Positions 10,861 through 24,332 of a DNA stretch of 64,000 nt are shown here, piece by piece (position 1 is the first letter of the stretch; each line of letters starts with the position of its first letter). This DNA is from Wuchereria bancrofti (Eukaryota; Nematoda; Chromadorea; Rhabditida; Onchocercidae). The stretch is taken from the NCBI GenBank assembly GCA_005281725.1, contig SSBO01000009.1:213309-277308 (forward strand), given 5' to 3'. The notes beneath the pieces were generated by a model, which saw nothing but the letters and a program-made list of their open reading frames with translations, was not told where the DNA came from and did not search any database. Position numbers and translations under genes: made by a program.

Positions 10861-11231
10861 CTGCTTTTCATCCTCTTTCTTTTATTATCGGCATACAGTG
10901 TAATACAAAATTCATTTTGCATGTTTCTGGATATAGTTTTCAAACATACTTAATACTAATGATTTTATGCATGATAGTTTGCTACATTACAATCAATTTC
11001 TGTTACTTATTCGAATAACGAACTATTCGCTATCAATGATTGGATGAAAAAAAAAAGATAAGAAACAAAAAAGCCGATGAATGGAAATGAACTCCAGATT
11101 TGGCGATTGAATGAAAGCAAAGATGTTAAGGAAAAATTTACCTCAATGGCAAAGGCTTGTCAAACAACCGTAAATGAAGTAATCTTTGAGCATATCTCAA
11201 TGAGAACCAACCGAAGGCATGTGCATCTACG

Positions 11232-12060
11232 CATTTTTTATTTTTATTAAGTTCTAAAAAATCATTTACATTCAGTTTAATTTGATATGGACAGCAAGAT
11301 TTTTAACCTTTTATAAAGAATACAAACAAATAATTCTGAAGTACTACATTTCCAATAAATTGAATTTTATCACTAATTCCAATCGTTATTTTTGTTGCTA
11401 AGAAATGTTTTCATTTCAAACCAAATTTTAAATCTTTTTTTAGAAATTTCCCATCACCTTACATTTCGCTTTTTTCTTTCACGTTGATCTGAACTGGTTG
11501 ATTTCAATTGGACTTATGTCAAATAATCAGGAATGTTATACTTGCACAAGATTATCGTTTCCAGAAATATCCCAGAAGCTATTACTGATGCTACTACCTG
11601 CTTCACTGTTTTCATGATTTTTTTATTTTTATTAAGTTCTAATGAATTATTTACATTCAGTTTAATTTGATAAAAAAAAAAAAAAAAAAAACAAAATAAA
11701 GAGATGCTAAATTTGGACAGCAAAATGTTCAACCTTTAATAAATAAAGAATAGGATCGGATAACTCAGAAGCACTACATTTCTTAGTAAATTGAATTTGA
11801 TTACTGATTCCAACTGTCATTTGTTATTTAGAAATGTTTTCACTTCAAACCAAATTTTAAATTCTTTTTTAATTGCTTTAAAAAAATCTTCCATCCTCAT
11901 ATTTATACAATACCTTACATTTCGCTTTTTTCTTTCAGATTGATTTGAGCTGATTGGTTTCAACTGAACATGTGTCAAATAATCAAGAATGAAAATGTTA
12001 TACTTGCACAAGGTTATCGCTTCTAGAAATATCCGAGAAGCTATGATCGATGTTATTGCT
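11232..12060. repeat. Tandem repeat pair, about 385-bp unit
   Basis: The word tttttattaagttct and the following sequence (poly-T, acattcagtttaatttgata, ggacagca, accaaattttaaat) occur once from about 11240 and again about 385 bp later from about 11625, with diverged intervening sequence. Both units carry, on the minus strand, a version of the same short peptide frame (IAS-IFLE-I-LCKYN). Confidence 0.6.
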
Positions 12061-12194
12061 TGCTCTAATGAATGATAGAACATTACAATTTCTATGTTTC
12101 CAGTAGAAATAAATTGCAAAATGAAATTGGCAATTTTCATTAATTTTTCAATTCCAATTTTTTGCATATTTTCAATGTTAGATACCATCTGCAC
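11817..12194 (-). CDS. Hypothetical 125-residue repeat-family ORF
   Basis: Minus-strand frame of 125 codons beginning MQMVSNIENMQKIG and ending VKTFLNNK, with a lysine-rich C-terminal third. It lies inside a repeated segment. The equivalent frame at about 2421 on the plus strand is broken by stops, and a third partial version lies at 11514-11732 on the minus strand. No domain is recognised. It could be a remnant of a mobile element gene or a non-coding repeat that happens to be open. Confidence 0.3.
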   Translation of the reverse strand: MQMVSNIENMQKIGIEKLMKIANFILQFISTGNIEIVMFYHSLEQAITSIIASRIFLEAITLCKYNIFILDYLTHVQLKPISSNQSERKKRNVRYCINMRMEDFFKAIKKEFKIWFEVKTFLNNK

Positions 12195-12340
12195 AGGTGT
12201 AGAAATTTAAAGCCAATGAAATGATGAAAACAAAAAATAATAACTTCAAAAATTTCGTTGATTTAAACCAAACCAATTAAATTGTTAATTTGAGCATAAA
12301 AATTTCCAAAATATATTTGATATACTTTTTCTGGAAAAAA
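11985..12340. repeat. Dispersed repeat, inverted copy
   Basis: Reverse-complement match to 2280-2640. With 10361-10860 (matching 5375-4850) the order and orientation are consistent with one inverted ancestral duplication of 2280-5375, from which the zinc-finger part has been lost or strongly changed. Confidence 0.7.
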
Positions 12341-12344
12341 AAAA

Positions 12345-13040
12345 TTTTTTTAATCCCGTCGACGAAAGAGCGTTTAAATTTATTTCAATCAAAAGTTTAA
12401 AGTTCGTAACAAAAACTTGTTTTTTTGGTGGGCAAAGATTGTTGGTTACCTCACTTTCATGTCTTAAAAGCATTTTCAGTTTGTTAAATTCAATGAATTT
12501 GGATTTTTTTCAAAACAATTTTTTATCATGCACGATAACATAAAGAATAGCTATTTTCCTCCCAGTCTTAAAATCATAAAAATTTATGGAAAAAAAACAA
12601 ACATAAAAATTTGCGGAAACCTAGTGGGGAAGAATTTAAAATAATCAAGACTGAATTTAGAATTAAACTCATGCTTCAATTTCCAATTTTCCAAGAAGTA
12701 ACCTTTCCTGTAAAAGTAGTAAGGGCAATGGCAAAAAGAAAAATTGAAGATTGAAAAATTTTTCCTGATGAAATAATTTATTTAAGAAAAGAGAAATTTT
12801 TAAAAAACTGAACGATACGAAAGGAATTTGAATCGAAATTAATTCGAATTAAAAAAAAAAAAAGAAACCCACGCAGTACTCAACACTAAGTAACACATTT
12901 CTTCATCTTATATTGCAGAACTGTTTTAACAAAATAGCAACTAATTTCTAATTTGAATCTTTTTCAAAATTTTCATCTGTCTCTTCGATAAAAAAAAGGA
13001 AAGAAAACTTCATGATAATAAATTAATTTTATGAAGAATT
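12345..13040. other. Intergenic, nothing recognised
   Basis: A+T-rich DNA with poly-A tracts (for example near 12850). A 62-codon minus-strand frame at 12285-12473 shows no domain. Confidence 0.5.
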
Positions 13041-13044
13041 TCCG

Positions 13045-13179
13045 ATGACACTTTCCCTGTCATCATCAAATAATAGCAACTCCACGAATCGCTGTGATCC
13101 ATCCGGTTTTCATTCCAATGGAAACGATCGGCTGCGTGAAAAATTGATGTGCTGCGTAAAATCTGGGTTGCAAAGTTAA
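13045..13179 (+). CDS. Small ORF or orphan first exon (44 codons)
   Basis: ATG at 13045, stop at 13177-13179. The patch is clearly richer in G+C than its surroundings. The predicted peptide is Ser/Asn-rich, then basic (RLREKLMCCVKSGLQS). A possible donor (TGC|GTAAAA) at 13156 would leave phase 0. It may be a first exon of a gene further downstream, such as fos-1, whose exon at 33578 also starts in phase 0. It could equally be chance. No homologue is recognised. Confidence 0.25.
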   Translation: MTLSLSSSNNSNSTNRCDPSGFHSNGNDRLREKLMCCVKSGLQS

Positions 13180-16100
13180 AATGTTGGAAAACTTGGTACT
13201 TGTTTGGTGTGGTGGCGAAAGGTTTTAGTGTATGAAAGAATTTACGAGATTTAATTTAGCGTACAATATATTGAGTTTGCTGATATCTGGTACTTAGAAG
13301 TAATGTTACATCTTTTTGATTTCTTTAAAAATGTTTAAATAAAAATTCGTTTTATCAAATTTTGTACGATTATTCCTCCTAGTACGACCATTGCTGAAGT
13401 GTCACATATCAATGGACTCAACGTATTGTATTGTTAAATTAAATCTTAAAGTGTTGTACTATAAGAATATCAGAAAAATATATTAAAATATTGTGTATAT
13501 TTCTTATTTGAGGTTCTATTACTGAGTTAGTGCCGATATTATTCATTAAACAATATGACCTTAATTACAGTTTGAAACTGTTACATTTTGAATATTTAAT
13601 GAAATAATCATTTTAGAGTCTTTGCTGCAGAGTTGAAATGTTGGAAAGTTTGTGCTGCAGACTTTTAAGGTGAAAAATTTGTTTCAATACTGAAAAAGAT
13701 GGAATAGGAAAATTAACTTGATACGGATGATTTTTTTTGGACATTATTTCCATTATTTTATTTAAATGTAAAATATCATGTTGTTGTTGGGATGGTGCTA
13801 ATCTAAGGATTTTAGGTATTATCTGTTGTTTATTGGTTCCATGTTGCTCATTTTGTTAGAAGTTTGCACTGGATGCTAATTTAATTTGACATTAAATATA
13901 GTCTCTAGAAAAGGAAAATCTGAAAAAAGTATTAGCAAAAATTACATTTCACTGTAAAAAGACTAGATAAGCCATTTTTTGTGTAAGTTTAAAATAAACT
14001 TTTTTGGATTCAATACCTTATTATTGTTTATTGTTTATTTTTAGTCTTTGCATTTGTTTATGATGCATTTTACGATTGAAAGTATTCATTATAGTTTTTT
14101 TTTAATTTGAAAAACTTTTTCAAAACATTTATTTTGATTCATTTTGTATCAGTTCTTTAGTAATTACTAACAATAACTCTTAAAATTTTATTTAAGAAGA
14201 AGTAGACTGATTATATTTTTATTGTAAGAAGTTTCCTTTTAATCTCTTTTCATAGCTTTTTTATCTTTGCATAATCCTTTTTTTTTCTTCTTTCTTCTAA
14301 CTTCTTTATCTTATTAAATTTATTTTTATTTTAATAGCTGATTGCACAAGACAATTTGTACTTTAATTACAAAAATACAATGTCCTTTTTGCATTTCCTC
14401 TTCCTTTACCTGAAGTTATTATGATGACTTTAGTTTCATCTATTTGGCACATATTATAATTAATGTAAATTGTTGTACTTTGGTCAACAATTTTATTATT
14501 TTACTTTTATAAGTTTTGAAATACCATTTTCAATATTTTAATAGCGACTTAGGTTTTTTTTTGGTTTTGGAATTATTGTCAATTTTGATGGTATTTATCG
14601 AAGGAAGAAAAAGTTGATGGGGGTGGGGGAAAGAAAAAATCAAAAACCTTTTTTATGTTATACATAGAAAACGATAGTGGCTGATTTGTATTCTCTTGGT
14701 AAACATTGCAATAATAAAACTCTGGAATTCCATTTTTCCTTTTGTGATTCAAAGTTTCGACTTAGTGATTCTCATCTTCCTCATTTTCTTGCCGCTTTTT
14801 TTCTTTTTCACCTTGGTTCGTGATCTTTCATTTTATCTTGTCCAATATCTATATTATATGCTAGCATTTTTACTATTATTTTAAAATCTATTAACACGTT
14901 CAATTTTCATTAGTAAAGATAGGGAAAACGATTCAGAGGTCATCATATTAGTTGAAGAATGTTCATTCCTCTTATAATATTTCCTCTTATAATGTAAAAT
15001 CTTTTCAATTTCTTTATCATTTTGTCATTTCTAATTCCTTATCATTTTTTTTTTCTTTTTGACCAACCATATTTCCTGATAACTTCCGTTTTTTCTGATC
15101 ACTTTATCTGCTAATATTTATATGCCTGCGTTTTCATTTCATTTGAAATTATTGAAAATTTGAGAGAACAGTTTATTAAATTTAAATATAAAGACATTTT
15201 ATTTTGGTTTGAAACAATGATAAAAATTATAAATTGCTAACCAATAAATTAAATACCACTGATATGAATGATGGAAAGACGAATGAAAATTATACTATAT
15301 TTATGAAAGAATTAGGAAATGAGATTGTTAAAATGTTACTGAACAGATTGAAAAATTCAACATTTGTCCTCTTTGTCATCTTTAGCTTCCATCATCAATC
15401 GTTGAATATTTTCTTCCATCTACCATTATTATCATTACCAGTCTGATATCAATTATCATTACTCTTTTGCCATATTGTACAACATATATCTTTTCCTACC
15501 TTATCCGTGAAAAATTTGGATAAGGTTTTGGATAAGGACAAAATGATCAATAAAAAGGATAGGTAATTGATTGATTACTATATGATTTGATCTTTTTTAA
15601 CAAAATTAGGTTATTATCGATTAGCATTATCAGTTTTAATTAAAGCATTGCTTTTTTGCTTCTAGTATTAAGTATGAGCAAGTTTTTTTCTTTTTTTTTT
15701 CTAGAAAATTGGTTCAGTTCCTTTTGTTTTAACATTTAATTTCCATCTTACAGATAATGTCAATTTTGCTTATCAAAAATGGTCCGATTTGAATCACTTT
15801 TTGCTTTGTTGATTTGAATACAGTCCTATTTGAAGTACAGTATGCTTCAGTAACATTAATTTGAGTAGGCAAGGCGTTTTTTTTTTTTGTTTAGAAGAAT
15901 CAGCCCATGTTCATCTTCAAAATTCGAATTAAATGCGAAATTAATTTTCCGTTAGTTACTTTCAATCTTTGTCAACTTCTCTTTTCTGTTAATTCTATTT
16001 GGTTGTTATAGTATGTATTTCTTCTGTTAAATTTTCCTTTCACTAATTTCATTAAATGCTGATAATGCATTTTTGGTTGATATCGAAAAATTAACAAAAA

Positions 16101-16569
16101 TATTTGCATTAATGATACTTAGCAAAAGTAACCATCCATCAATTTGAACTTAGAGCAAATCTTCCGTAATGTTTCATTAATTGTTTCTCTTGCACGATGA
16201 TACTTTCATATTTATGTATGATTAGTTATATGTCAAATTTAGCAACATTTCATGTTTGTATATAATCTTTTATGGTATTATCAAATGTCAAATGCAACTG
16301 CGTAAATTGAAATTTGCTTAAGCGCACTTCGATAAGCTTTTCGTTTACTTTGCTTTTCAGTTTTCATGATGTTTTGATTTCTTATTTCATCTTTAAATTT
16401 CATCTCATCTGTAAATTCTTAACTTAGTTACTTAGCTTAGTTTCATACAACAATAACACGCTGAGCAACATTTCATATTTAATCCTTTTTATCATCCTAT
16501 TATTTATATGTTTAGATTTAAAATTTCATTTTTTAATATTTATTTTTTTGCATTTTCATAGTTTTCCGG

Positions 16570-16618
16570 TTCTTATGGTTATATGTTTGAAATATTTTCA
16601 AACATATAACCATAAGAA
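16570..16618. repeat. Perfect 23-bp inverted repeat, 3-bp loop
   Basis: Arms 16570-16592 and 16596-16618 are exact reverse complements around TAT. No target-site duplication or flanking element is evident. Confidence 0.85.
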
Positions 16619-19600
16619 TATATTTTATTTTTTTGATTTATTCTGAGTATATTTTATTATTCCGTATTTTATTATTTGATATTATTCTAAGCATATTTTA
16701 TTATTTCGAGCTATTAGGGATAAATTTTGAGCAGGTTTAGGTGGATTTGTTGGAATTGACCAGTAAAACCCATACAAAAGAAAGAAGGAGTTATTGTCTT
16801 TATCATTTGTTTATATAAGATTGTAAAAGAGCCGACCCTGTCAGGTTTACTGATCATTTCCGAGCTGTTTTATCATCTTCACAAACCAATCTTTATGGAT
16901 CAATAAAAAAAATTATTTTCACGGCTTTATCACTTTTCATTCTTTTCTGTTTTCAAAAACCTTTCAAAAAAAAGAGATGACAAGAGGGTAGTATAACAAG
17001 AGGAGGAAGAAGCATTGGGTATTTGTAATTGAGCTGATATATCAGGTTTTTGTCTTCTTTTTTGGTTTTGATTTTCTGCATTTTCTGAATACTTTTATTG
17101 CTCGATTTAATGGGGTTTTTTTTCAATTGGAAAAGAGAAAGAGGAAGAGACAAGAAAGAAGAATGAGTGAAGATGAAAGAAAGAAAGAAAGAAAGGAGAA
17201 AATAATGAGTGTTTTATTTGTGATGCGAAGTTAAATGATAACGATGAAATTTTTTTAGGAATCACAAAAGAAATTAAGTGAATTGGGAAAGGATGAAAAA
17301 GACAGGGAAGGATGAATGACAGAGAAATGGTCAGAGGAATTTGGATAGTTCAAAGTTGAAATTTAGCATGATATCTTCCTCTATGTTTCAAAGGGAAGTC
17401 TTATACTGCGCTACCATCATGTTTATATGTATAAATATATATATTGGTGACAAAGATAAAATAAATTAAAGAATTTGACATATATTTCCTTCATACCATT
17501 TCAGATTTTCGCTATTTTTAATGTAAACGAATTGATTGAGAGTTGCATGAAGTAAAATGATGTGAATGTGAAGTCACTAAATTTCGTCAGCAAATTAAAA
17601 AAAAGAGAAAGAGAAAGAAAGAACTGACAAATATATTATCATTGGGACAATATATTTTAGAAAGGAAGAGAAATAGATACACATTATTTTCTATTTTGAG
17701 TCATCATTTATATTGTTTATCTGAAAAACCGGATGTTTTAACCTTATATGATGAAAAAAAAAAATTCTTTTTGATCATTCTAGTTTTCGATCGATTTTTT
17801 CCCATCATTTATCGTGAAAAGAAAGCAAAAGTTCATATATATGTATATATACATATAAAGTTATGTAAGATTTTAATTAATTAATCCATTTTTATTTCTA
17901 GTTCTTACTTTTAAAATGAAACTAACTGGTATCCTTTACTACTAATTGTTAATTTTGATTTTCCTATCAAATGAACAAACTGCACTGACTGGCTCATCCA
18001 TTCATTTCACTTTTGTGGCATTATAATAATAATAACATCCTTCCTTTTTATCGTTGTAAACGTTGACATCTTTGTTTTTTCTTTTTTTTTGCAATTTATT
18101 GGAATCACCATCGTATATTTCCATATGTATAATTTTCTTTTCGTCTTTTTTCTCTTCCATCGTTACTTATTATCTCTCACTATTCTATTTAGAATTTTTA
18201 TCAGATATCTTAATTCCTAATTCTGTTTAATGTCTTTTGCTTTTTGTTTTATTTTTTTCTTGTTTTACTTTAATTTTCTTATAATTCCTTAAAAAAAGGA
18301 AAAATAAAGAAAAACTATCATAGTATGAGATAGATATGAAATAGAAAAGAATGAAAATAAAATTACACATGATATATGTATGCTAATTTTTCCACTTTAC
18401 AAAATGTTTAGCAATGAATTGTTTAAAAGGAAGAATGTTATCCTCTCATATGGAAAAGAGGAAGAGAGGATGAGGGTGAGGTGAAGAAGAAGAGAGATAG
18501 AATAAAGTGCATTATTCATTATTGAATATATAAAGTAAAATGCTTTTATTGTAAGCTATACATATTATTCTTGTCTCATTCTTCTTTTTTTCTATTCTTT
18601 CTTTTTTTGCGTTTTTCTCTCTCTCTCTTTCTTCCCCATTTTTATATTTATTGTGTATATTTTTTCATTTCCCTTTATTTCGTACCATTTCTTTTCTCTC
18701 TCATTTTTTCCCATTCCTTTTTGTTGTCAAAAAAAATTATACAGCACGAATGACTAATTTACAATTCTGCTGCTATATCATTGAAAAAAAAAGGGAAAAA
18801 AAAAGAAAGATACCCATAAATGTAAATTTGATAAAAGTGAATAGCTAGAGATGGATGAATGACAGGAAATATTGTGATCGATTGGATAGTATAATAGTGT
18901 AACATTTTTTAGAATTTTTATTTTTATATTTTTTTAAAGAATTTTTAGCTCTTTTTTATTTTGATTGGTTACATTTCTTTTTATTTTCTGTTTTATTTTT
19001 TTTTTTCATCCTTGTCATTTTTGTTTCTTTACTGATTAATTCGAGAATAGTTTGGTCAAAATTACTTCTTCCATCAAATAATTGAGGAAGAAGAGGAGGG
19101 AAATGAGTGGTGAAATTGATAGAATTGAATAGTATTGGGTAATGTATGTTCTTAAATTTTTAATATGTATTTTCGTTAAAAAAAAAATAAATTAACAAGT
19201 TTGATTATTGTTCGGATAGCATGACATATTACTTCAAGGATGTTGATATGGCTAGAGTGTTGTACTGATAATTTATAATTGCCTCATTTTTCACTACCAT
19301 TAAACCATATGGTTCAACAACAATTTATATATTTCTTAATGATAATTTAAAGAAAAAGTTAGTTAGGAGAGGAGGGAGATTAAAATAAATGATTAAAATA
19401 AATGTTGAAAGGTCTAATATTAAATTAATATTTAGCACATTTAATACACATTTGTGTATAAGTTCGGATGATGCTACATTGTAACAGTAGGTTTGGCTTA
19501 TCCAATTATAAATGATTTACGTTTTAACTCTTATTTATAGCATATTTAGCTGATTGATTTAGAAACCTAATACTCAAATTATTTAGAAACCTAATACATA

Positions 19601-22600
19601 ATGGAAATCAGAGTGCTTTACTTTCTTAGGTTTTTTGTTTACACCACAATACCAATTTGCATTGCGCGTTACCAGTTTTCTTCTCCTTTTTTTTTCCCTT
19701 GTTTATTTCAGGATTTCAAGATTGCGAAGAAGATATTCTGGTTGACAATTATTTTTCGTCCAATAACAAAATCAGGTGAATTTTCAAAAATTAAATTAAT
19801 TGTGGGAAGGAATGAATGGGAGGTATGGAAATGAAACAATATCGAAAATCAAATTTGTCAGTAATTACAAAAATTAAGGACGACCCGAAAAACTGAAAAG
19901 CTCTCGACATAGTATTTTGCATTCTCCACTTTATCTTTATTTATTAAATTACTGCAAGACTTAACATTATACCTTAATCGATACCTATTTCTCATTTCGG
20001 TGAATATCAGGAATTTCTAACATCTTCACATTCGAATCATGTAAAACAAGATAAAAAGTAAATTATACGTTGAATAATAAAATACGAAAATAAAGCAAAC
20101 ATATTTGAATATCTTGTGCTTTCTTTCATAAATTCCGTAATGGAAATGCATCTTATTTATTTAGGTATTTAGACTCATTAACTGCTGACCAAACCAGCTT
20201 TTAGCTGTTTACTTTAATTTAAGTGCTATTATGGAAGGATGTAGAAAAACGTTGCTTATTTAGAAGTCGAGGTGTCCAAATTAGTTGTGATTTTTAAATT
20301 GAGATCCCAAAGGCACAAATGAGAGTAATGATTTGCTGCATACATTAAATAATTTGCTATCAAGTTTCATGGAGAGAACTCTGGAATAAAGCTTGGCTTA
20401 GAGCATATCAAACTGGATTGTTTTGTAAAAAATTGTTAATAACGAAGTATGTATGGTATTTCATTCAAGTATGAAAATGACAATTAATGTTTTCATACTT
20501 TTTCTTTGGATGCAAAATTTCTCAAAATATTTGTATTGAATTTTTTTCCATAAATTTCAATACATAACTAAACTAGAAAAAAAAATCTTGTTTCTGCTGG
20601 ATAGGATAGTAAGTAGTTTTTGGAATGCCTATACATTTCCATCATCTTTTCATTTACCGAGTAGGATAAAAAAGAAGTTTTAATAATATTGTAATATTCA
20701 AGTATTATATTATGCTAAATCTGTTCTTTTCCCTCTGCATATCACCAACAAAGTTAAATTGTTAAATTGCGCAGATATGTCTCTGCATGTAATTTACACT
20801 AGGATTTTCGGCATTGATAGATTTTTTTCGTGAACTTTTCTGGTTTCATAAATGTTGATTATTAATTGAAGTTTCTATGAATCGTTAATGTATAAGTTTT
20901 TCTCTTTTACAATCTTGTTATCTATCCATGGTTATCAGCATTCCGCAGTTCAATATCATTAATAATATCAAGTCCTCTTTCTCTTATTCCTTTGTTGAAT
21001 AGATAAGAAACTAAGCAAACTTATCTGAGAAATATATGAGATTGGAAACCAACGAATTGCAATTCTGATAAAATACCTAACTATCAGTTTAATATATTTG
21101 TCAAGACAAGAATATGATTAAATTTTTGTAAAATCTCCTTGGACTGTCTTAGTCGGGATTTCTACACATTGGGAATTAAGGAAAGATAAATTCATCTATG
21201 AACTGCTGAAGAATTAGAAAACTTCCCAAAATTGCGAATATGCAATTCGCCATAAAGATTATCAACTTGTAACACTTCAGATTCCATTTGTGGTTCAGTC
21301 ATATACTAAGACTATTGTTAGCATTGTGGAACTTCAGAAAATAAAACGGAATTAAATATGCTGTAAATCTTTATCAAGTTCATCACATCCATCACTTCAT
21401 TTGATCTTGTGATATTTACTGATATCCAAATTACTGATAAACATTATTATATTATAATAAAATTACTTTTATTATCATATTTGAACGCATCGTTTTACAA
21501 AGTCGGCAAAGCTTGAAAATCTAATTTGAGAGAACTTAAGGAAAGTTGTTTTTAAAAGGATAAGAAGGAGTATCATCGTCACCACTAAAATTAGGTTCTT
21601 TTATATTCACTTTTCTTTAGTTTTGTTTAAAGAATAATAAACTTGAAATGAAGGACTCTAAGAGAGAGAGAGAGAGAGATAAAAATGTCACTTTTGATTA
21701 TCGTAATAAATGCAGATATTCCATGATAAAGAGATTTTTCTAATTACAGTACCGATTGTAAACACATGTTTCTCTTCACAGATATGAAAAGGTGATAGGA
21801 AAGAAAAAAGAATAAAAAAGGCGGAAAGGATTTGTTTAAAACCATACCGGAAGTTAGAGAGAAAAAAAAAACACAGAACCTTCAGTATCAGCATTCATTT
21901 TTCCAATGCTTTTATGCTAATATGATCAAACATCGTAATCCAGACTATAAAGAAAACCTATATCATTTATATGCTTTCAATTGTATTGGAATATTTTCAT
22001 TCCTTTTATTCTGTAGCATTCTCTATTTCATGTTTCACTTACACTAAAGTTTCTCGAAGATTTAAAATGTTTATGATAACTAAAATCAGAAAATTTGCAA
22101 AATTGTAGACTGTGTGAATTTTTGAAAAATTCAAAACAAGACATGTATCTTTGGTGTAACACGCATATATGTTTGTGTATTCGACGTAAATACTTTCTGT
22201 ATAAAGAGTAATTTTAAGAAAAAAAATAATGCAGTGTTGCTAATGTTAAAATATTCATTGCTGTTTTCAGACAATGCTTTTACATTTCCCATTATTCATA
22301 AGTATACATAATTGCAAATTCATATAACAACAAATTGAGGGAGAAATATAGCAAGTGCATAATGTTAATATCATTTGTATATGATGATGTTGGAAGATGT
22401 GTGAAGAAATTCTTACATTATACCATATTTATACAATCTATAAGCTTGATAAATTCAATTAAAAATAATATGATAAAAGTGCATATCTAAATTTAAATCC
22501 TAAAATAGAATTTTTTTTTTGTCGTTCGCATTTTTTTTATTTATTTACATTCCATTTCTTCTTGTTTTTCCCTGATAAAATTCCGTTGCTTCAAAATAAT

Positions 22601-24284
22601 TTCATTCCGATGAGATTGTGCTAATCGATATTGTATTTATAAAAAAAAGAAAAAGCTTACATAATCAATGTTTCACTTTCATTTCATCATTGAAGAGATA
22701 ATCTATCAGACTACAATATGCATTATCAGGTAATAGTGTTTAAAATTCAAAAATTTCGAATCATATTTCTATTTACGTCTTTTTCCCATTTTGATAAAGT
22801 ACACGATAAATATAGCTATTTGATGTTTAAACGAACGACGGAAAGAGATAAGAGGAAAGGGAAAGTTGTTGAAATGAAAAGTAACGCTTTAAATTGTACT
22901 TTTTACCTCCATCCATCCAATAACAACATTGCAGCTTTTTAAAATTATTTTTCAATTGAAAAAAGTAACCAATTTTTTTCTCCTCTCTGTATCTCCCGTC
23001 CTTTCTCACTTTCGCTCTTTCTCTCTCCATTGTTCTTTCTTCCTATGCTTTTTTCCTCAAGGAACGATTAAACTTCATAATAATGATTAAATTTAAACTT
23101 CACAAAAAAATGATGGGTTCGTTTTTTTTTTTTTTTTTTTTAACATAATGATTTGAAGAAGAGCGTGATAGTAATGAATACGGTCTTTCTTTCCTCTTTT
23201 TCCCTCTTCATCTTTTTATTCTAACAAAATCCTTATTTCCTCTTCCTTTCTCTCCCTCATTTCTGATACATTTTAACGTCTCTTTTCCTGAAATTCACAT
23301 GGAGTTAAATGGCAATAAACTATCTGTGAAATTTGTGCCTTTTCAATAATATTGTGCAATTGAGAAACCAAGAAATTAGTTTTAGTTTAGTTTGTCTGCA
23401 AATATTTAAATTAACGATTAAAAAAAAGTGTTCCTGTAAAAATACATTGAGTATGTGTGTTATAAATTTTCCAGAGCATGTGTCACCTAAAGTTAAGATA
23501 GAGATTTATTCGTCAACTATTTCATTCTCTTCATAGAAATTTAGTATTTAGTAGTTGTGTGATGATTTATTCTGAAAGGAATATTTGTTGTGTTTGTTTA
23601 TTCAACTGTTGTTTACAATTATTGTTTCCTTAAAAATTATAAAATTTACACTGTCGCAATAGATAGTAGCAGAAAGAATCGAACATCTCCGTTACATTAT
23701 AATTAATTCATAGATGCTGTTAAAGTCGTCATTTTAATAACAAGTTATATTTTTCAATATATTACATTTATTATATAGGCATTACTATCATAATTTTTAA
23801 CTGAAAAAGAAATATCCAAATTTTGGCATCATTATAATATATTTTGATAAATTTGATGTTATTTGAGTTATTCCTCTTTTCTTCATCTGAAAAAGCGATA
23901 GCTATTTAAGATATTTGCAAATTTTGCTTTACAAACAATATCGTTCCTGAAAGGTGTGAAGAGGGATGGTTGGATTAATATAAGCCAAGAAATAATGAAG
24001 CAACGTTCTGGAAGAGCAAGGAGGGAGAGAGAGCGAGAGTGAAATGGAAAAAGGATGGAAAAGGTTTCGGTTTGTCAACAAATCGTTGAATTTATGTTTA
24101 CACAACTATAATATATCTCTCACAAAGTATACAGTACTTTGTAAAATGAGGCAAAAAAGGGGGTACATTTTCATGATTGCTGCACTTTTCTCGGCTTCTT
24201 CTTTAGAGAGTTATTTGTTAAGTTGAACCGTTAAAATGATTGTCGGGCGCCGGGAAACGATACTTCTTTTCATCTTCTTCCTTT

Positions 24285-24332
24285 CCTCTTCCTTCTCTTC
24301 CTCTTCCTCCTCCTCCTCCTCCTCCTCTTTCT
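24285..24332. repeat. TCC/TCT trinucleotide microsatellite
   Basis: Polypyrimidine TCC/TCT tract with a core of consecutive TCC units. Read in frame it makes the poly-Ser or poly-Glu frames on the two strands, which I do not regard as genes. Confidence 0.85.
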
